Shown here piece by piece: positions 17,301 to 24,694 of a DNA stretch of 64,000 nucleotides. Source of the DNA: Glaciihabitans sp. Its GTDB lineage: Bacteria > Actinomycetota > Actinomycetes > Actinomycetales > Microbacteriaceae. The number at the start of each line of letters is the position of its first letter. The first letter of the stretch is position 1. The translations under genes were made by a program, and so were the position numbers. The notes under the pieces were generated by a model, which saw nothing but the letters and a program-made list of their open reading frames with translations, was not told the origin of the DNA and did not search any database. Location of the stretch: assembly GCA_025463785.1 (NCBI GenBank), contig JAODBD010000003.1:62001-126000 (forward strand). The letters run 5' to 3'.

Positions 17301-17460
17301 CATCACCATCGCCGCTGCGAGCACCATCTGCAGCACGCTGACGACGCTGGCCTTCACGGGTGCCACCGGCACCATGGGGCTGTTCCTCGCGGGAGGCATG
17401 CTGTTCCTCGGAATTGCGGGCCTGCTGATGCGTCGCCGGTTCGTTCACCGCGGCGCGTAG
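14326..17460 (+). CDS. LAXTG-anchored repetitive cell-surface protein
   Basis: 1044 residues from ATG 14326 (AAGGAG 13 nt upstream; the open frame upstream lies in the leader). A Lys-containing signal peptide ends near ASA at residue 28. A segment at 162-205 has the ICHATAS..NPY and DIIPPFDY motifs common in actinobacterial surface proteins. Several modules of roughly 75-85 residues follow, each with an A.. F.DGTC start, an AGHxF or SGHEF motif and a final CY. The C-terminus has the sortase-E-type signal LAFTG (1008-1012), a membrane helix and an RRR tail, so the protein is covalently attached to peptidoglycan. The Cys near each module edge may form disulphides. Likely an adhesin or wall-spanning structural protein. 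No sortase gene lies in the window. Confidence 0.85.
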   Translation: MKKFVAAITAVFFAVALVLVGAAAPASAHTPALTGAATCDTTTGTWTVTWTYAVTQVPDGVEAESKVTTHAPSSSTITSSDGISKGGQLFFSVWTEHKVNNPGVLVRTGNWTVTYKQSGISANTNHATSSVQTDWKDGVSHDTDGTFTFHGTCAKPDNTDTKVPICHATASNSNPYVTETVSYDSIITPSGHGSSGINDGDIIPPFDYIKDGTAGHYDGQNWSTANQAIYNNGCVVPSPPTIPKDASATLTFSPATCAAAQTVTEGATPHSSWSGAIAYSGAGNLTYTAVAHADSGHQFPDASNVTNGNETKTFTGTLDAQLTEGCTTPSYVIVAWTMPSWIDSTTSTWSQQYYHSLPEVTPDLSALDSILALTCDTQYQVDIYHDSLTTTNLIAGGFLTSPNHPAEDLIPGTWGTAYKLVHTPACPPVIPKDATATASFNDGTCGTPGTLGDHSATNATFEGDAPLISGSDWSWIVDAASGHEFADGSTQETLHGTVPAAIPFQSTDENGPCYVSPPPSPHDANALVHFSDGTCGVAGQLDTHSTINASFDTEVPVILDGTWTWAATADAGHLFVDNGLKHETFSGTVPAAIPFQNTDANGLCYQEPPADASASVTFSDGTCEGPGATPTAIIANATWTQQTIDTVDSTYDWIATADAGHEFSTGHLTLELQGNLPVQIPSQSANPSGTCYVAPPADAAATVTVTAATCDAPAMLLYGAKTNATFDAAGSTADGATGATVTNFTVVADADAGHAFSPLVVDATTHTFNADADNQPANTIETFTGSLDPQLAHQETDPSLPCFDAPPIAIADPTGSSCQALVADTDLTSWVHVDLNAHVSYRIHAVGTVTDTALTQSYTTEPAGSYVITATADAGWTLAATSTQPAGAEQVWTVNVQDLGECQLPPGATWHANATGSPAVCTSSSTQAGTVTLEHLASEQGEVVYTVTNDSTSAVVYSGRFSTSVKVAPGHYTVHAAPFVSTDGISTATVFHITIAAASTICSTLTTLAFTGATGTMGLFLAGGMLFLGIAGLLMRRRFVHRGA

Positions 17461-17486
17461 CGCACACAGAACCACAGCACGCCGGG

Positions 17487-17518
17487 TGCCCCGTTCTCGC
17501 TCACTGCGAGGCGGGGCA
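17487..17518 (+). terminator. terminator of the LAFTG surface protein
   Basis: Hairpin with outer stem TGCCCCG/CGGGGCA (7 bp) and inner CTCGC/GCGAG, starting 27 nt after the stop codon. A short T-run (TTTT at 17527) follows. Confidence 0.65.
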
Positions 17519-17531
17519 TCCGCCGTTTTAG

Positions 17532-17626
17532 CCGCGGATTGGTTCACCCTGTTTAGCCGCGGATTGTGACACCGCTTTTTTGCCGCGGATTGGGACACGG
17601 CCTTCTGGCCGCGGATTGGGACACCG
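17532..17626. repeat. four tandem repeats with 25-26 bp period
   Basis: The core GCCGCGGATTG starts at 17532, 17557, 17583 and 17609; most copies continue with GGACAC and are preceded by a T-rich run. The array lies between two convergent genes. The unit resembles no CRISPR repeat because the intervening bases are also repeated. Confidence 0.85.
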
Positions 17627-17629
17627 TGC

Positions 17630-18223
17630 TCAGCGCGTCGCCAGCCACTCCTCACGGAGGATCGCGTACGTGCCGGTGTCCGCCCAGTCGCCCTTGAACA
17701 GCAGGTCTTTCACGAAAAACGCCTCCTCGCGCATCCCGAGGCGCTTGCACAAAGCGATCGACGCATCGTTGCGGGGGTCGAGTTCGGCGAAGACGCGATG
17801 CAACGTCAACTCGCGGAACGCGAGATCGAGCACGGCGCTCGCAGCCTCAGCGGCGAAGCCGAGGCCCATGAAATCGGGATGCATCGTCCAGCCGATCTCA
17901 CCCCTGGAGTTCTTGACGCTCGAGATCGTGAAGTACGAGTCGCCGATGACGCGAGCGGGGGCATCTGCGGTCGCCCCCAATTCGAGCGCCAGCTGAAGAA
18001 AGTCGCCATCAGCCGCGAGTGTCGTGGCCACTGAGCACTGCTCGACCTTCGCCCGAACCTCCTCGCGCGTGCGCGGCTCAAACAGGAGGTAGCGGCAGAC
18101 ATCCTCGCGGGACTGGTACGCGAAAACATCCTCGACGTCTGCGACTGTCATCAGGCGAAGGGTCAGCCGGGCGGTGACGATCGGCTGCACGAAAACGAAC
18201 GGGACGGTGGCGGCGTCGATCAT
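17630..18223 (-). CDS. GNAT acetyltransferase, RimJ/RimL type
   Basis: 197 residues. Strand TARLTLRLMTVADVEDVF opens the GNAT fold, IGWTMHPDFMGLGFAAEAASAVLDLAF gives the acetyl-CoA loop (variant GLGFAAEA), and HRVFAELDPRNDASIALCKRLGM is typical of the RimJ/RimL group that acetylates N-terminal amines of ribosomal proteins, amino acids or antibiotics. The substrate is unknown. The frame stays open upstream into hemA, but ATG 18223 is chosen because TACGCT lies 6 nt before it. Confidence 0.85.
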   Translation of the reverse strand: MIDAATVPFVFVQPIVTARLTLRLMTVADVEDVFAYQSREDVCRYLLFEPRTREEVRAKVEQCSVATTLAADGDFLQLALELGATADAPARVIGDSYFTISSVKNSRGEIGWTMHPDFMGLGFAAEAASAVLDLAFRELTLHRVFAELDPRNDASIALCKRLGMREEAFFVKDLLFKGDWADTGTYAILREEWLATR

Positions 18224-18229
18224 GCGCCC

Positions 18230-18235
18230 AGCGTA
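18230..18235 (-). promoter_or_regulatory. -10 element of the GNAT gene
   Basis: TACGCT on the minus strand, 6 nt before ATG 18223; it lies between that gene and the hemA stop. Confidence 0.45.
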
Positions 18236-18254
18236 TTCCCTGCGGCCTCGCGGG

Positions 18255-19505
18255 CTACGCCGAAGCGAGGCCCGTCGACCGGGGCTGAGTATTGCCGGGC
18301 AGTGCGACATCCGTCTCGATGCCGTACAGCGCGGCCAGCCCGTCGACGAACTCCTGCTCCCTGCCGTCGAGCGCCAACTCCTTCGCGCGAACGGAGGGGC
18401 CGTGAAGCAGCACGCTCGCCAGATGACGCAGAGCCGCCTCGGTTGCGGCGGTGTCGTCGCCGCGGGTGCGCGCCCGCTCAAGTTCGCGTTCCAGCAGCTC
18501 GAGGATATGCGCACGGAAGGCGACAACGGCGGGCTCGACGCTGCGTTCCGCAGTGAATCTGGCAGCGGCATCCCCAACCATTTCGCGGGCATCCGCGGTC
18601 GCGGTGAGTTCCTCGAGCGGGGCGTGAAGACTGATGATCTCGAGGTCGAGCAACTCGATGCCCTCAAGCGAGACGATTGCGGGATCGACGTTGCGCGGCA
18701 TCCCGAGGTCAATGACGAGGCGTCGCTCGGTGCCGATGATGGCGCTCGTGCCAATTACGGTCGACGCCGTGCAGGTGATTATGACATCCGCGTCGAGCAT
18801 TGCGCCCGCAAGGTCGCGTTGCACCGACAGCCCGTATTTGGCGCCGAACGCATCGCCTCGGCCGGATGGCGAGTACACGCTCAGCATGGTGGCACCGCGG
18901 TCGCGCAGGGCCGCGACGGTCGTCGCCGCGTACTGACCGGTACCAACGATGAGAACCCGCGAAATGCTCCAGTCGGCGATGCGACTCGAAGCGAGTTCAA
19001 GAGCGAGTCGAACGAGCGACCGCCCGGCTCCGCCGATGGCCGTCTGAGTCTTGACTCCCCGGCTGGTCTGTGTCGCGCGCTGGAACAGGCGCTCCAGACC
19101 GGATGACGTTGTGCCGTCTCCGCGTGCCCTCAGCAGTGCGCGCCCGACCTGCCCCGCGATCTCATCCTCGCCGACAACCACAGACTCAAGCCCACTGGTA
19201 ACCGCAAAAAGGTGCGTGACCACTTCATCGCTTGAGAGAACGGTGACCGCGCTGCGAAGGTCGGCTGAGGCAACACCGCTGGCCCGGCTCATGGCGTCGA
19301 CGGTGGCGTTGGTGGCGGCCTCCGCGGCGGCGTCATCGATGTCGAGGTACGCCTCGAAGCGGTTGCAGGTCGCGAGGACGACTGCTCCGTGAACGGCGTC
19401 GGTGTTGTTTACGAGACCCTGAGCGGCATCCGGAGCACCAAACGACAGCTTCTCGAGCAGGTCGAAGCTCGTGTTGCGATGGTTTGCGGTGAGGCACAGG
19501 AGCAC
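18255..19505 (-). CDS. hemA: glutamyl-tRNA reductase
   Basis: 416 residues. First committed step of C5 haem synthesis: reduces glutamyl-tRNA(Glu) to glutamate-1-semialdehyde with NADPH. The active-site Cys47 lies in ATCNRFEAY, and the NADPH domain carries [21 protein letters not shown]. The start GTG 19505 is the only in-frame start; an AGGAG directly touches it with no spacing, so initiation is more likely leaderless from the TAACAT 6 nt upstream. hemA is divergent from hemE with only 17 bp between start codons. Confidence 0.95.
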   Translation of the reverse strand: MLLCLTANHRNTSFDLLEKLSFGAPDAAQGLVNNTDAVHGAVVLATCNRFEAYLDIDDAAAEAATNATVDAMSRASGVASADLRSAVTVLSSDEVVTHLFAVTSGLESVVVGEDEIAGQVGRALLRARGDGTTSSGLERLFQRATQTSRGVKTQTAIGGAGRSLVRLALELASSRIADWSISRVLIVGTGQYAATTVAALRDRGATMLSVYSPSGRGDAFGAKYGLSVQRDLAGAMLDADVIITCTASTVIGTSAIIGTERRLVIDLGMPRNVDPAIVSLEGIELLDLEIISLHAPLEELTATADAREMVGDAAARFTAERSVEPAVVAFRAHILELLERELERARTRGDDTAATEAALRHLASVLLHGPSVRAKELALDGREQEFVDGLAALYGIETDVALPGNTQPRSTGLASA

Positions 19506-19522
19506 CTCCTAATGTTAGTTGC
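19506..19522. promoter_or_regulatory. 17-bp bidirectional hemA/hemE promoter core
   Basis: The plus strand TAATGT (19510-19515) ends 7 nt before hemE GTG 19523. The minus strand TAACAT (19517-19512) ends 6 nt before hemA GTG 19505. The two hexamers overlap within the near-palindrome CTAATGTTAG. Both mRNAs would be leaderless. Confidence 0.6.
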
Positions 19523-20593
19523 GTGTCCCTGCCCGAAACTCATCCTTTGCTGAATGTCGATCCCGAACGCAACACCGCCCGATCGGCCCTGATTCGCGCA
19601 TATCGCGGCGATCGCCCGGAACAGTTGCCTGTCTGGTTCATGCGGCAGGCAGGTCGCTCATTGCCCGAGTATCGCGAACTTCGTGTCGGGACCGCCATGC
19701 TCGATGCCTGCCTCACTCCGGAGTTGGCGAGCGAGATCACCCTGCAGCCCGTGCGTCGCCACGGCGTTGATGCTGCGATCTTTTTTAGCGACATTGTTAT
19801 TCCGGTGAAGCTCGCGGGCGTCTCGGTCGAGATCGTTCCCGGTCGCGGACCAGTGCTTGAGAACCCCATTCGCACGGCTGCTGACATTGCGGCGCTTCGC
19901 CCACTCGACCCGGATGCCCTGCAACCGATCCGCGATGGAATCGCCGCAACCGTCGCGCAACTCGGCTCGACCCCGCTCATCGGTTTCGCTGGCGCACCGT
20001 TCACCCTGGCGTCCTACCTGGTCGAGGGCGGCCCGTCCAAAGATCAACAGCGCGCCAGGACCCTTATGTTTTCCGACCCCCACGCCTGGGCAGCTCTCCT
20101 CAACTGGTGCGCGGATGTCACCGGCCAGTTCCTGCGCGCCCAGATCGAGGCGGGCGCCTCGGCCGCCCAGCTATTCGACTCCTGGGTTGGCTCCCTCAGC
20201 GAGATCAACTACCTGCGCCGAGTTGCCCCGCACTCCAAGCGAGCTCTCGATCACCTGCGTGGGCTTGACGTTCCGAAGGTGCATTTCGGTGTGGGTTCGG
20301 GCGAGATGCTGCACGCGATGTATTCAATCGGCGCCGATGTCATGGGAGTCGATTGGCGCATCCCACTCGATGAGGCAGAGCGGCGGCTCGGCGGCGGCGT
20401 CCCACTGCAGGGCAACATCGATCCGGCTTTGCTTGCCGCACCATGGGGCGTGCTCGAAGCGCATGTCCGGGATGTCGTCGACCGTGGTCGAGCCGCACCA
20501 TCGCACGTCGTGAACCTCGGCCACGGCGTGCCACCGGATACCGACCCTGACGTACTCACCCGCATCGTCGAACTCGTTCACGGCCTTGGCTGA
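19523..20593 (+). CDS. hemE: uroporphyrinogen decarboxylase
   Basis: 356 residues. Converts uroporphyrinogen III to coproporphyrinogen III by four decarboxylations. The N-terminal signature PVWFMRQAGRSLPEYR and the GFAGAPFTLASYLVEGG motif are present, as is the LGHGVPPDTDP segment near the end. It starts at GTG 19523 without a ribosome binding site and overlaps the next gene by 8 nt, so hemE and hemG are coupled. Confidence 0.95.
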   Translation: MSLPETHPLLNVDPERNTARSALIRAYRGDRPEQLPVWFMRQAGRSLPEYRELRVGTAMLDACLTPELASEITLQPVRRHGVDAAIFFSDIVIPVKLAGVSVEIVPGRGPVLENPIRTAADIAALRPLDPDALQPIRDGIAATVAQLGSTPLIGFAGAPFTLASYLVEGGPSKDQQRARTLMFSDPHAWAALLNWCADVTGQFLRAQIEAGASAAQLFDSWVGSLSEINYLRRVAPHSKRALDHLRGLDVPKVHFGVGSGEMLHAMYSIGADVMGVDWRIPLDEAERRLGGGVPLQGNIDPALLAAPWGVLEAHVRDVVDRGRAAPSHVVNLGHGVPPDTDPDVLTRIVELVHGLG

Positions 20594-22013
20594 CGACCTG
20601 CCTGCCAGCGGTACGGGCGCGATAGATCCCGGTCGCGAACGCGTGATCGTCGTGGGCGGCGGCGTGGCCGGCCTCGTGCTCGCGCGGCGTCTCGCGCTTG
20701 GTGGTCGTGAAGTGACCGTGGTCGAGGCGAGCGACCACCTCGGCGGAACCGTTTCTCGGCACACGGTTGGCGGCATCGATCTGGATGCCGGAGCCGAAAG
20801 CTTTGCGACCCGCGGCGGCACGGTTGGTCGGCTCGCGAAATCGCTGGGGCTCGCCGATGATCTCGTTGAACCGAATCCCGTGGGCGCGTGGTTGCAGACG
20901 GCGACCGGGGCGGCGTTCCAGCTACCCGCGAACAGCCTGCTGGGAATCCCGGGGGTGCCCCTGGCGGCGGATGTCATCGCGATCGTGGGCACTCGAGCAG
21001 CGTTGCGCGGATCCCTCGATGTGCTCATGCCCGGCACCTACGCGTCCAAGGCCGGGACTGTCGGTGAGCTTGTTCGCAAACGCATGGGCTCGGTGATTCT
21101 CGACCAGTTGGTACGGCCGATCATCCGAGGAGTTCACTCCGCGGATGCCGATGAACTGAAGGTCGACCAGGTTGCTCCGGGGCTCCTTTCGACGATGGTC
21201 CGTACCGGTTCGCTCGGGCACGCGGTACTCGAGCTGCGCGCGAATTCGGCGCGGGCGGGGTCAGCGGTTGCCGGCATTCGCGGAGGTGTCGTGCGGTTGG
21301 TCGACGCGCTCGCTGCGGACCTCGCGCGGTTCGGTGTCACCGTTCTGTTAAACAGTCGGGCCACCGAGATTGCCTACGATCATGTGGTCGTCGGCGGCCA
21401 ACGGCTCGATGGCCAGGTTGTCGTTGCCGCTCCCGGGCTTTCGCGCGGCCTCGGTGGACCGGTGGAAGCGGCGACCACGCGAGGTCACCGCGTCGTGCTC
21501 GCCACTCTCGTCGTCGATCAGCCCTTGCTCGACGCAGCACCCCGCGGAACGGGGGTTCTCGTCGCCGAGGGCACCAGCGGCATCCGCGCTCGGGCACTCA
21601 CTCATTCGACCGCTAAGTGGGCCTGGCTGGCCGAGCGGGCGGGCGGGAAGCACGTTCTTCGGCTGTCGTATGACGCGGGCAATACGAGCGATACAGGTAA
21701 TGCGGGCAATACAGGCGACGCGGACGACGACGCAGCCGTCGCGGGTATCGCCGGCGGCGACCCGACCGAACTCGCCGAGATCGCAAGGCTGGATGCCGCC
21801 GCCCTGCTCGGTGTGGAAATAGCGCCATCGCAGGTCATCGACTTCGCCCGCGCTGCATGGTATCGACCTTCCCGCGAAACGCATACCCCTGACGGCATAC
21901 TCGCGGTTGGTGAGAGCATTGCAGGTACCGGATTAGCCAGCGTCGTCGCTCAATCCGAGGCTCTGGCGGAGAGATTGCTCGCAGACGCGGATGGTTCGCC
22001 GGGGCTACGCTGA
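20586..22013 (+). CDS. hemG: coproporphyrinogen III oxidase, HemY/CgoX type
   Basis: 475 residues from TTG 20586. FAD-binding GGGVAG at 24-29, GGTVSRHTVGGIDLDAGAE near the N-terminus and a C-terminal AVGESIAGTGLASVV FAD motif place it in the HemY family. In Gram-positive actinobacteria with HemQ this enzyme oxidises coproporphyrinogen III to coproporphyrin III. Residues about 365-382 (bases 21678-21731) are a Gly/Asn/Thr/Asp-rich insert built from five or six degenerate 9-bp repeats; it falls between conserved segments and is probably a loop. The gene symbol hemY or cgoX is used equally. Confidence 0.9.
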   Translation: MADDLPASGTGAIDPGRERVIVVGGGVAGLVLARRLALGGREVTVVEASDHLGGTVSRHTVGGIDLDAGAESFATRGGTVGRLAKSLGLADDLVEPNPVGAWLQTATGAAFQLPANSLLGIPGVPLAADVIAIVGTRAALRGSLDVLMPGTYASKAGTVGELVRKRMGSVILDQLVRPIIRGVHSADADELKVDQVAPGLLSTMVRTGSLGHAVLELRANSARAGSAVAGIRGGVVRLVDALAADLARFGVTVLLNSRATEIAYDHVVVGGQRLDGQVVVAAPGLSRGLGGPVEAATTRGHRVVLATLVVDQPLLDAAPRGTGVLVAEGTSGIRARALTHSTAKWAWLAERAGGKHVLRLSYDAGNTSDTGNAGNTGDADDDAAVAGIAGGDPTELAEIARLDAAALLGVEIAPSQVIDFARAAWYRPSRETHTPDGILAVGESIAGTGLASVVAQSEALAERLLADADGSPGLR

Positions 22014-22090
22014 AAATACAGCGTGACAGGCACGGCTCCACACAAACGTCTCGATAGATCAGGGCTCGACAAAAAAGAACGGAGAACACC

Positions 22091-22402
22091 GTGAGAGGCA
22101 AAATCCTTTTGGTGGTAGGTCTAGGCGTCGGTTATGTGCTCGGCGCTCGCGCGGGTCGCGAACGCTACGAGGAGATCAAGGCCAAAGCTCAGCAGTTTTG
22201 GAACGACCCTCGCGTGCAGAAGCAGGTCAATCAGGCCGAAGACTTCGTGAAAGATAAGGCACCCGATGTCGCCGAGTTCCTTTCGGACGGCGCCAGGAAG
22301 GTCGCCTCGCAGGTCTCCGGTGCGGCGAAGCCAGCCCCACGCAGGTCGGCGTCATCCAGCGCAAAGTCGTCTACCACGAAGCCATCCACCGCGAAGAAGT
22401 AG
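22091..22402 (+). CDS. YtxH-like small membrane-associated protein
   Basis: 103 residues from GTG 22091 (GGAG 6 nt upstream). One N-terminal helix ILLVVGLGVGYVLGARAG, then an amphipathic RERYEEIKAKAQQFWNDPRVQKQ segment as in YtxH proteins, and a Lys/Ser/Thr/Ala-rich tail. Function is not established; homologues accompany general-stress or envelope genes. It starts a run of four small membrane genes placed between hemG and hemQ. Confidence 0.75.
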   Translation: MRGKILLVVGLGVGYVLGARAGRERYEEIKAKAQQFWNDPRVQKQVNQAEDFVKDKAPDVAEFLSDGARKVASQVSGAAKPAPRRSASSSAKSSTTKPSTAKK

Positions 22403-22404
22403 AC

Positions 22405-22818
22405 ATGGCTGACCTTCAGGGCGGCAGGAAACGGTCGCTCCTTCAGTTGTTCGCCGACGTACCGGTGCTCGTTCGCGAACTCGTTGCTGGTGAAATCGAG
22501 CTCCTCAAGCAGGAGATGATCCGCAAGCTCAAGGCTCTCGGCATCGGTGGCGGGCTGATTCTCGGCGCTGTGGTCATCCTCCTGTTCTTTATCGGCGTTC
22601 TGCTGACGGCGGCGGTGCTTGCCCTGTCGCTCGTTCTGCAGGGATGGCTGTCGGCGCTCATCGTTGCCGCGGCCCTGCTCGTGATCGCAGCCATCATCGG
22701 GCTGATCGGGTATCGCAAACTGAAGCAGGGCATCCCACCGGTCCCGACCGAAACAATTCATGGGCTTAGGAAAGACCTGAACGTCATCAAAGGCGTGGGA
22801 AAGCGAGACAAAATATGA
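22405..22818 (+). CDS. phage-holin-superfamily (Holin-X) membrane protein
   Basis: 137 residues. Two long hydrophobic helices (about 52-75 and 79-98) follow an amphipathic N-terminus with VPVLVRELVAGEIELLKQEM, the pattern of actinobacterial Holin-X/YqjE-like proteins. These are chromosomal envelope proteins and no phage lysis genes are nearby. It begins 2 nt after the YtxH-like stop and overlaps the next ATG by 4 nt. Confidence 0.8.
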   Translation: MADLQGGRKRSLLQLFADVPVLVRELVAGEIELLKQEMIRKLKALGIGGGLILGAVVILLFFIGVLLTAAVLALSLVLQGWLSALIVAAALLVIAAIIGLIGYRKLKQGIPPVPTETIHGLRKDLNVIKGVGKRDKI

Positions 22819-23048
22819 CTGAGGACGACATCCAGGCGAGTGTTGCGGTGACGCGGGCCAAGCTGGGTAACACGCTCGATGAGATCGAGGACAAGTTCAA
22901 CGTCCCGAAGCAGGTGGGCGCGCTGACGAGACGCGCGCAGGCCTCGTTCGAACAGAACCGCACGCCGTGGATCGTTGGCGCGACCGGTGTTGCGATTGCG
23001 GTCGCCGGGCTAATCGCCTGGGCACTGTTCTCGAGCGACGACGACTAG
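22815..23048 (+). CDS. DUF3618 protein
   Basis: 77 residues. ASVAVTRAKLGNTLDEIEDKFNVPKQV is the DUF3618 signature and a single helix (WIVGATGVAIAVAGLIAWALF) near the C-terminus anchors it. The family regularly follows a Holin-X gene, as here (ATGA overlap). No function is known. Confidence 0.8.
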   Translation: MTEDDIQASVAVTRAKLGNTLDEIEDKFNVPKQVGALTRRAQASFEQNRTPWIVGATGVAIAVAGLIAWALFSSDDD

Positions 23049-23094
23049 GTCGCTGGCTCTCATGACCAGCTGCGGAATGCAGCGCAGGTAGGCA

Positions 23095-23340
23095 ATGTCC
23101 AGGGCAGTGCGTGCACGCAGAATCGCCATCGTCCTGTTCTTCATCGGCGGTGGCAGTTTCCTCGTCGAGATCGCGTGGGTCGTGTTGTCGCATCACGACA
23201 TTCCAGTGTTGCGGTTGGTGGCCCTGATCACCGGCGCCGTGGCAATCCTGCTGTGGCAGAGATTTCCCAAGAAGGATGCCGCAGCGCCCGGCGAACCCGC
23301 ACCAATGGCACCAGCGCCGACCGATATCGTCGATCGGTAG
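23095..23340 (+). CDS. small two-helix membrane protein
   Basis: 81 residues from ATG 23095 with an AGG 4 nt upstream. Basic N-terminus, two hydrophobic helices (about 9-28 and 38-54), and a Pro/Ala-rich tail. Not assigned to a family. Same strand as, and 46 bp downstream of, the DUF3618 gene. Confidence 0.6.
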   Translation: MSRAVRARRIAIVLFFIGGGSFLVEIAWVVLSHHDIPVLRLVALITGAVAILLWQRFPKKDAAAPGEPAPMAPAPTDIVDR

Positions 23341-23379
23341 GGGGCGGCGGGAGCGCAACGAACCTCGGCCGCTCGTGCC

Positions 23380-24582
23380 ATGGTTGTCTCCATGATCGAG
23401 GACGCGCCTCAGCTGTCGAAGCCTGAGAGGACTTTCGTCGCGGAACTCGCACCTCGATTGAAGCTGCTGAACATCGGTGAGCTGCAGCGGCTCGGTGAGA
23501 TGCTCGAGAAACTGTATCTCGACACCCTGCTCAAGCAGGGTCTCAACGGAGGTGAACCCGACCTCGACAAGGATGAACCGGTGCCCGACTCGGTTTACGA
23601 CGCGCTCGACGCGGGCGAGCTCATCGAGCTGACCGATTTCCACGACATGATCGGCACCGTCGAGCTGCGCTGGCGTGCTTCTGTAATCGTCGTCATCCAG
23701 TCACTTGTGAGGCAGTATCCGGTCGCGTGGGCTGGCCGGAATTCGGCGAGCGCCGGCGACGTTCGAGCCTTCGGAGACGGTTGGAATAACACTTCGGAAC
23801 GCGCGCGAAAGCTGTTTGCGGCATCCATTGCACTTATCCCTGCCTCGGTTTGTGCGTTCTTTGTTGCGGCGCCGCTTCCAGACGATGCGCAGCACGCGGT
23901 CGTCATTGCGAGCTGGGTGGCCATGATCGTCGGATTCGTTGGCACGTTGTCACTGCGGCATGTGATTTCTGCAGCGGGCCGATTGCCTCAACCCGTCAGC
24001 CTTCCGATCGAGTTCATCGCCACGATTCAGGATCACGTTCGCGGGTTGACCAAAGTTGAACTGGACGCGCTGCGGGACGCGCTTAGGGCTGATCCGGCTC
24101 GAGCCTTCGTGGCAAGGCGGACGACCGAGCTTGACGCGACGCTATCGCGAATTGTCGAGATGTCGCCGAGCACGGACAAGGAACTCCTGGCGGTTGTCGA
24201 GGCGAGCGATGCCGAGTCACGGCCGCGCCTGGTCGCGGCGATTCTGGCCATCGTCGAGTTGGAGGAGAAGGGCGAGCCGGAGGAGGGCGGGCCGCGCCGC
24301 GGGATCGGGTCGCGGCTTCGTGCGGAAACTCCCGGAACTCGGCACCGGATTGCTTTGGGAACCGGGCTGATCCTGCTCGCCATCCTCGCCATCCTCGCCA
24401 TCCTCGTCGGCATCTTCTTCGTCACAGGCTTTGGACTCTATCGACACCAAGGCGACCTGCGGTCGATGTATTACGTCGGTGCCTACGAGATGCTCCTGAT
24501 TGGAGCAGCGCTGCGCACCCGGTCCAACAACGCCGGCCTGCAACGTTTGCGCCCTATTGCGAACGATCTCGACGCGCCTTGA
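23380..24582 (+). CDS. large hypothetical membrane protein
   Basis: 400 residues from ATG 23380, or 396 from ATG 23392. An acidic N-terminal helical region of about 140 residues precedes two helices (about 147-162 and 170-190), a long charged helical segment (about 210-310), and two more helices near the C-terminus. The third helix is built on a three-fold exact 9-bp repeat (CTCGCCATC from 24376) giving LAILAILAI. No recognised family or motif. It lies between the small envelope genes and hemQ but shares nothing with haem enzymes. Confidence 0.6.
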   Translation: MVVSMIEDAPQLSKPERTFVAELAPRLKLLNIGELQRLGEMLEKLYLDTLLKQGLNGGEPDLDKDEPVPDSVYDALDAGELIELTDFHDMIGTVELRWRASVIVVIQSLVRQYPVAWAGRNSASAGDVRAFGDGWNNTSERARKLFAASIALIPASVCAFFVAAPLPDDAQHAVVIASWVAMIVGFVGTLSLRHVISAAGRLPQPVSLPIEFIATIQDHVRGLTKVELDALRDALRADPARAFVARRTTELDATLSRIVEMSPSTDKELLAVVEASDAESRPRLVAAILAIVELEEKGEPEEGGPRRGIGSRLRAETPGTRHRIALGTGLILLAILAILAILVGIFFVTGFGLYRHQGDLRSMYYVGAYEMLLIGAALRTRSNNAGLQRLRPIANDLDAP

Positions 24583-24694
24583 CTCGCGCGAAGCAAACTC
24601 GAACGAGTGCGCAACGCGTGAGGATTCACCGTGAGTTCCGCCCTCGACTACTCCTCAATTAGACGCACCGAGCGCGGCGGGGGAGGATGGTTGC

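Noticed and set aside
17532-17626. CRISPR array.
   Set aside because: Only four units of a 25-26 bp period; the bases between cores are also repeated, there are no unique spacers and no cas genes.
22405-22818. Prophage holin.
   Set aside because: The Holin-X family is chromosomal in actinobacteria and is followed by DUF3618 as usual; no endolysin, terminase or structural genes are near.
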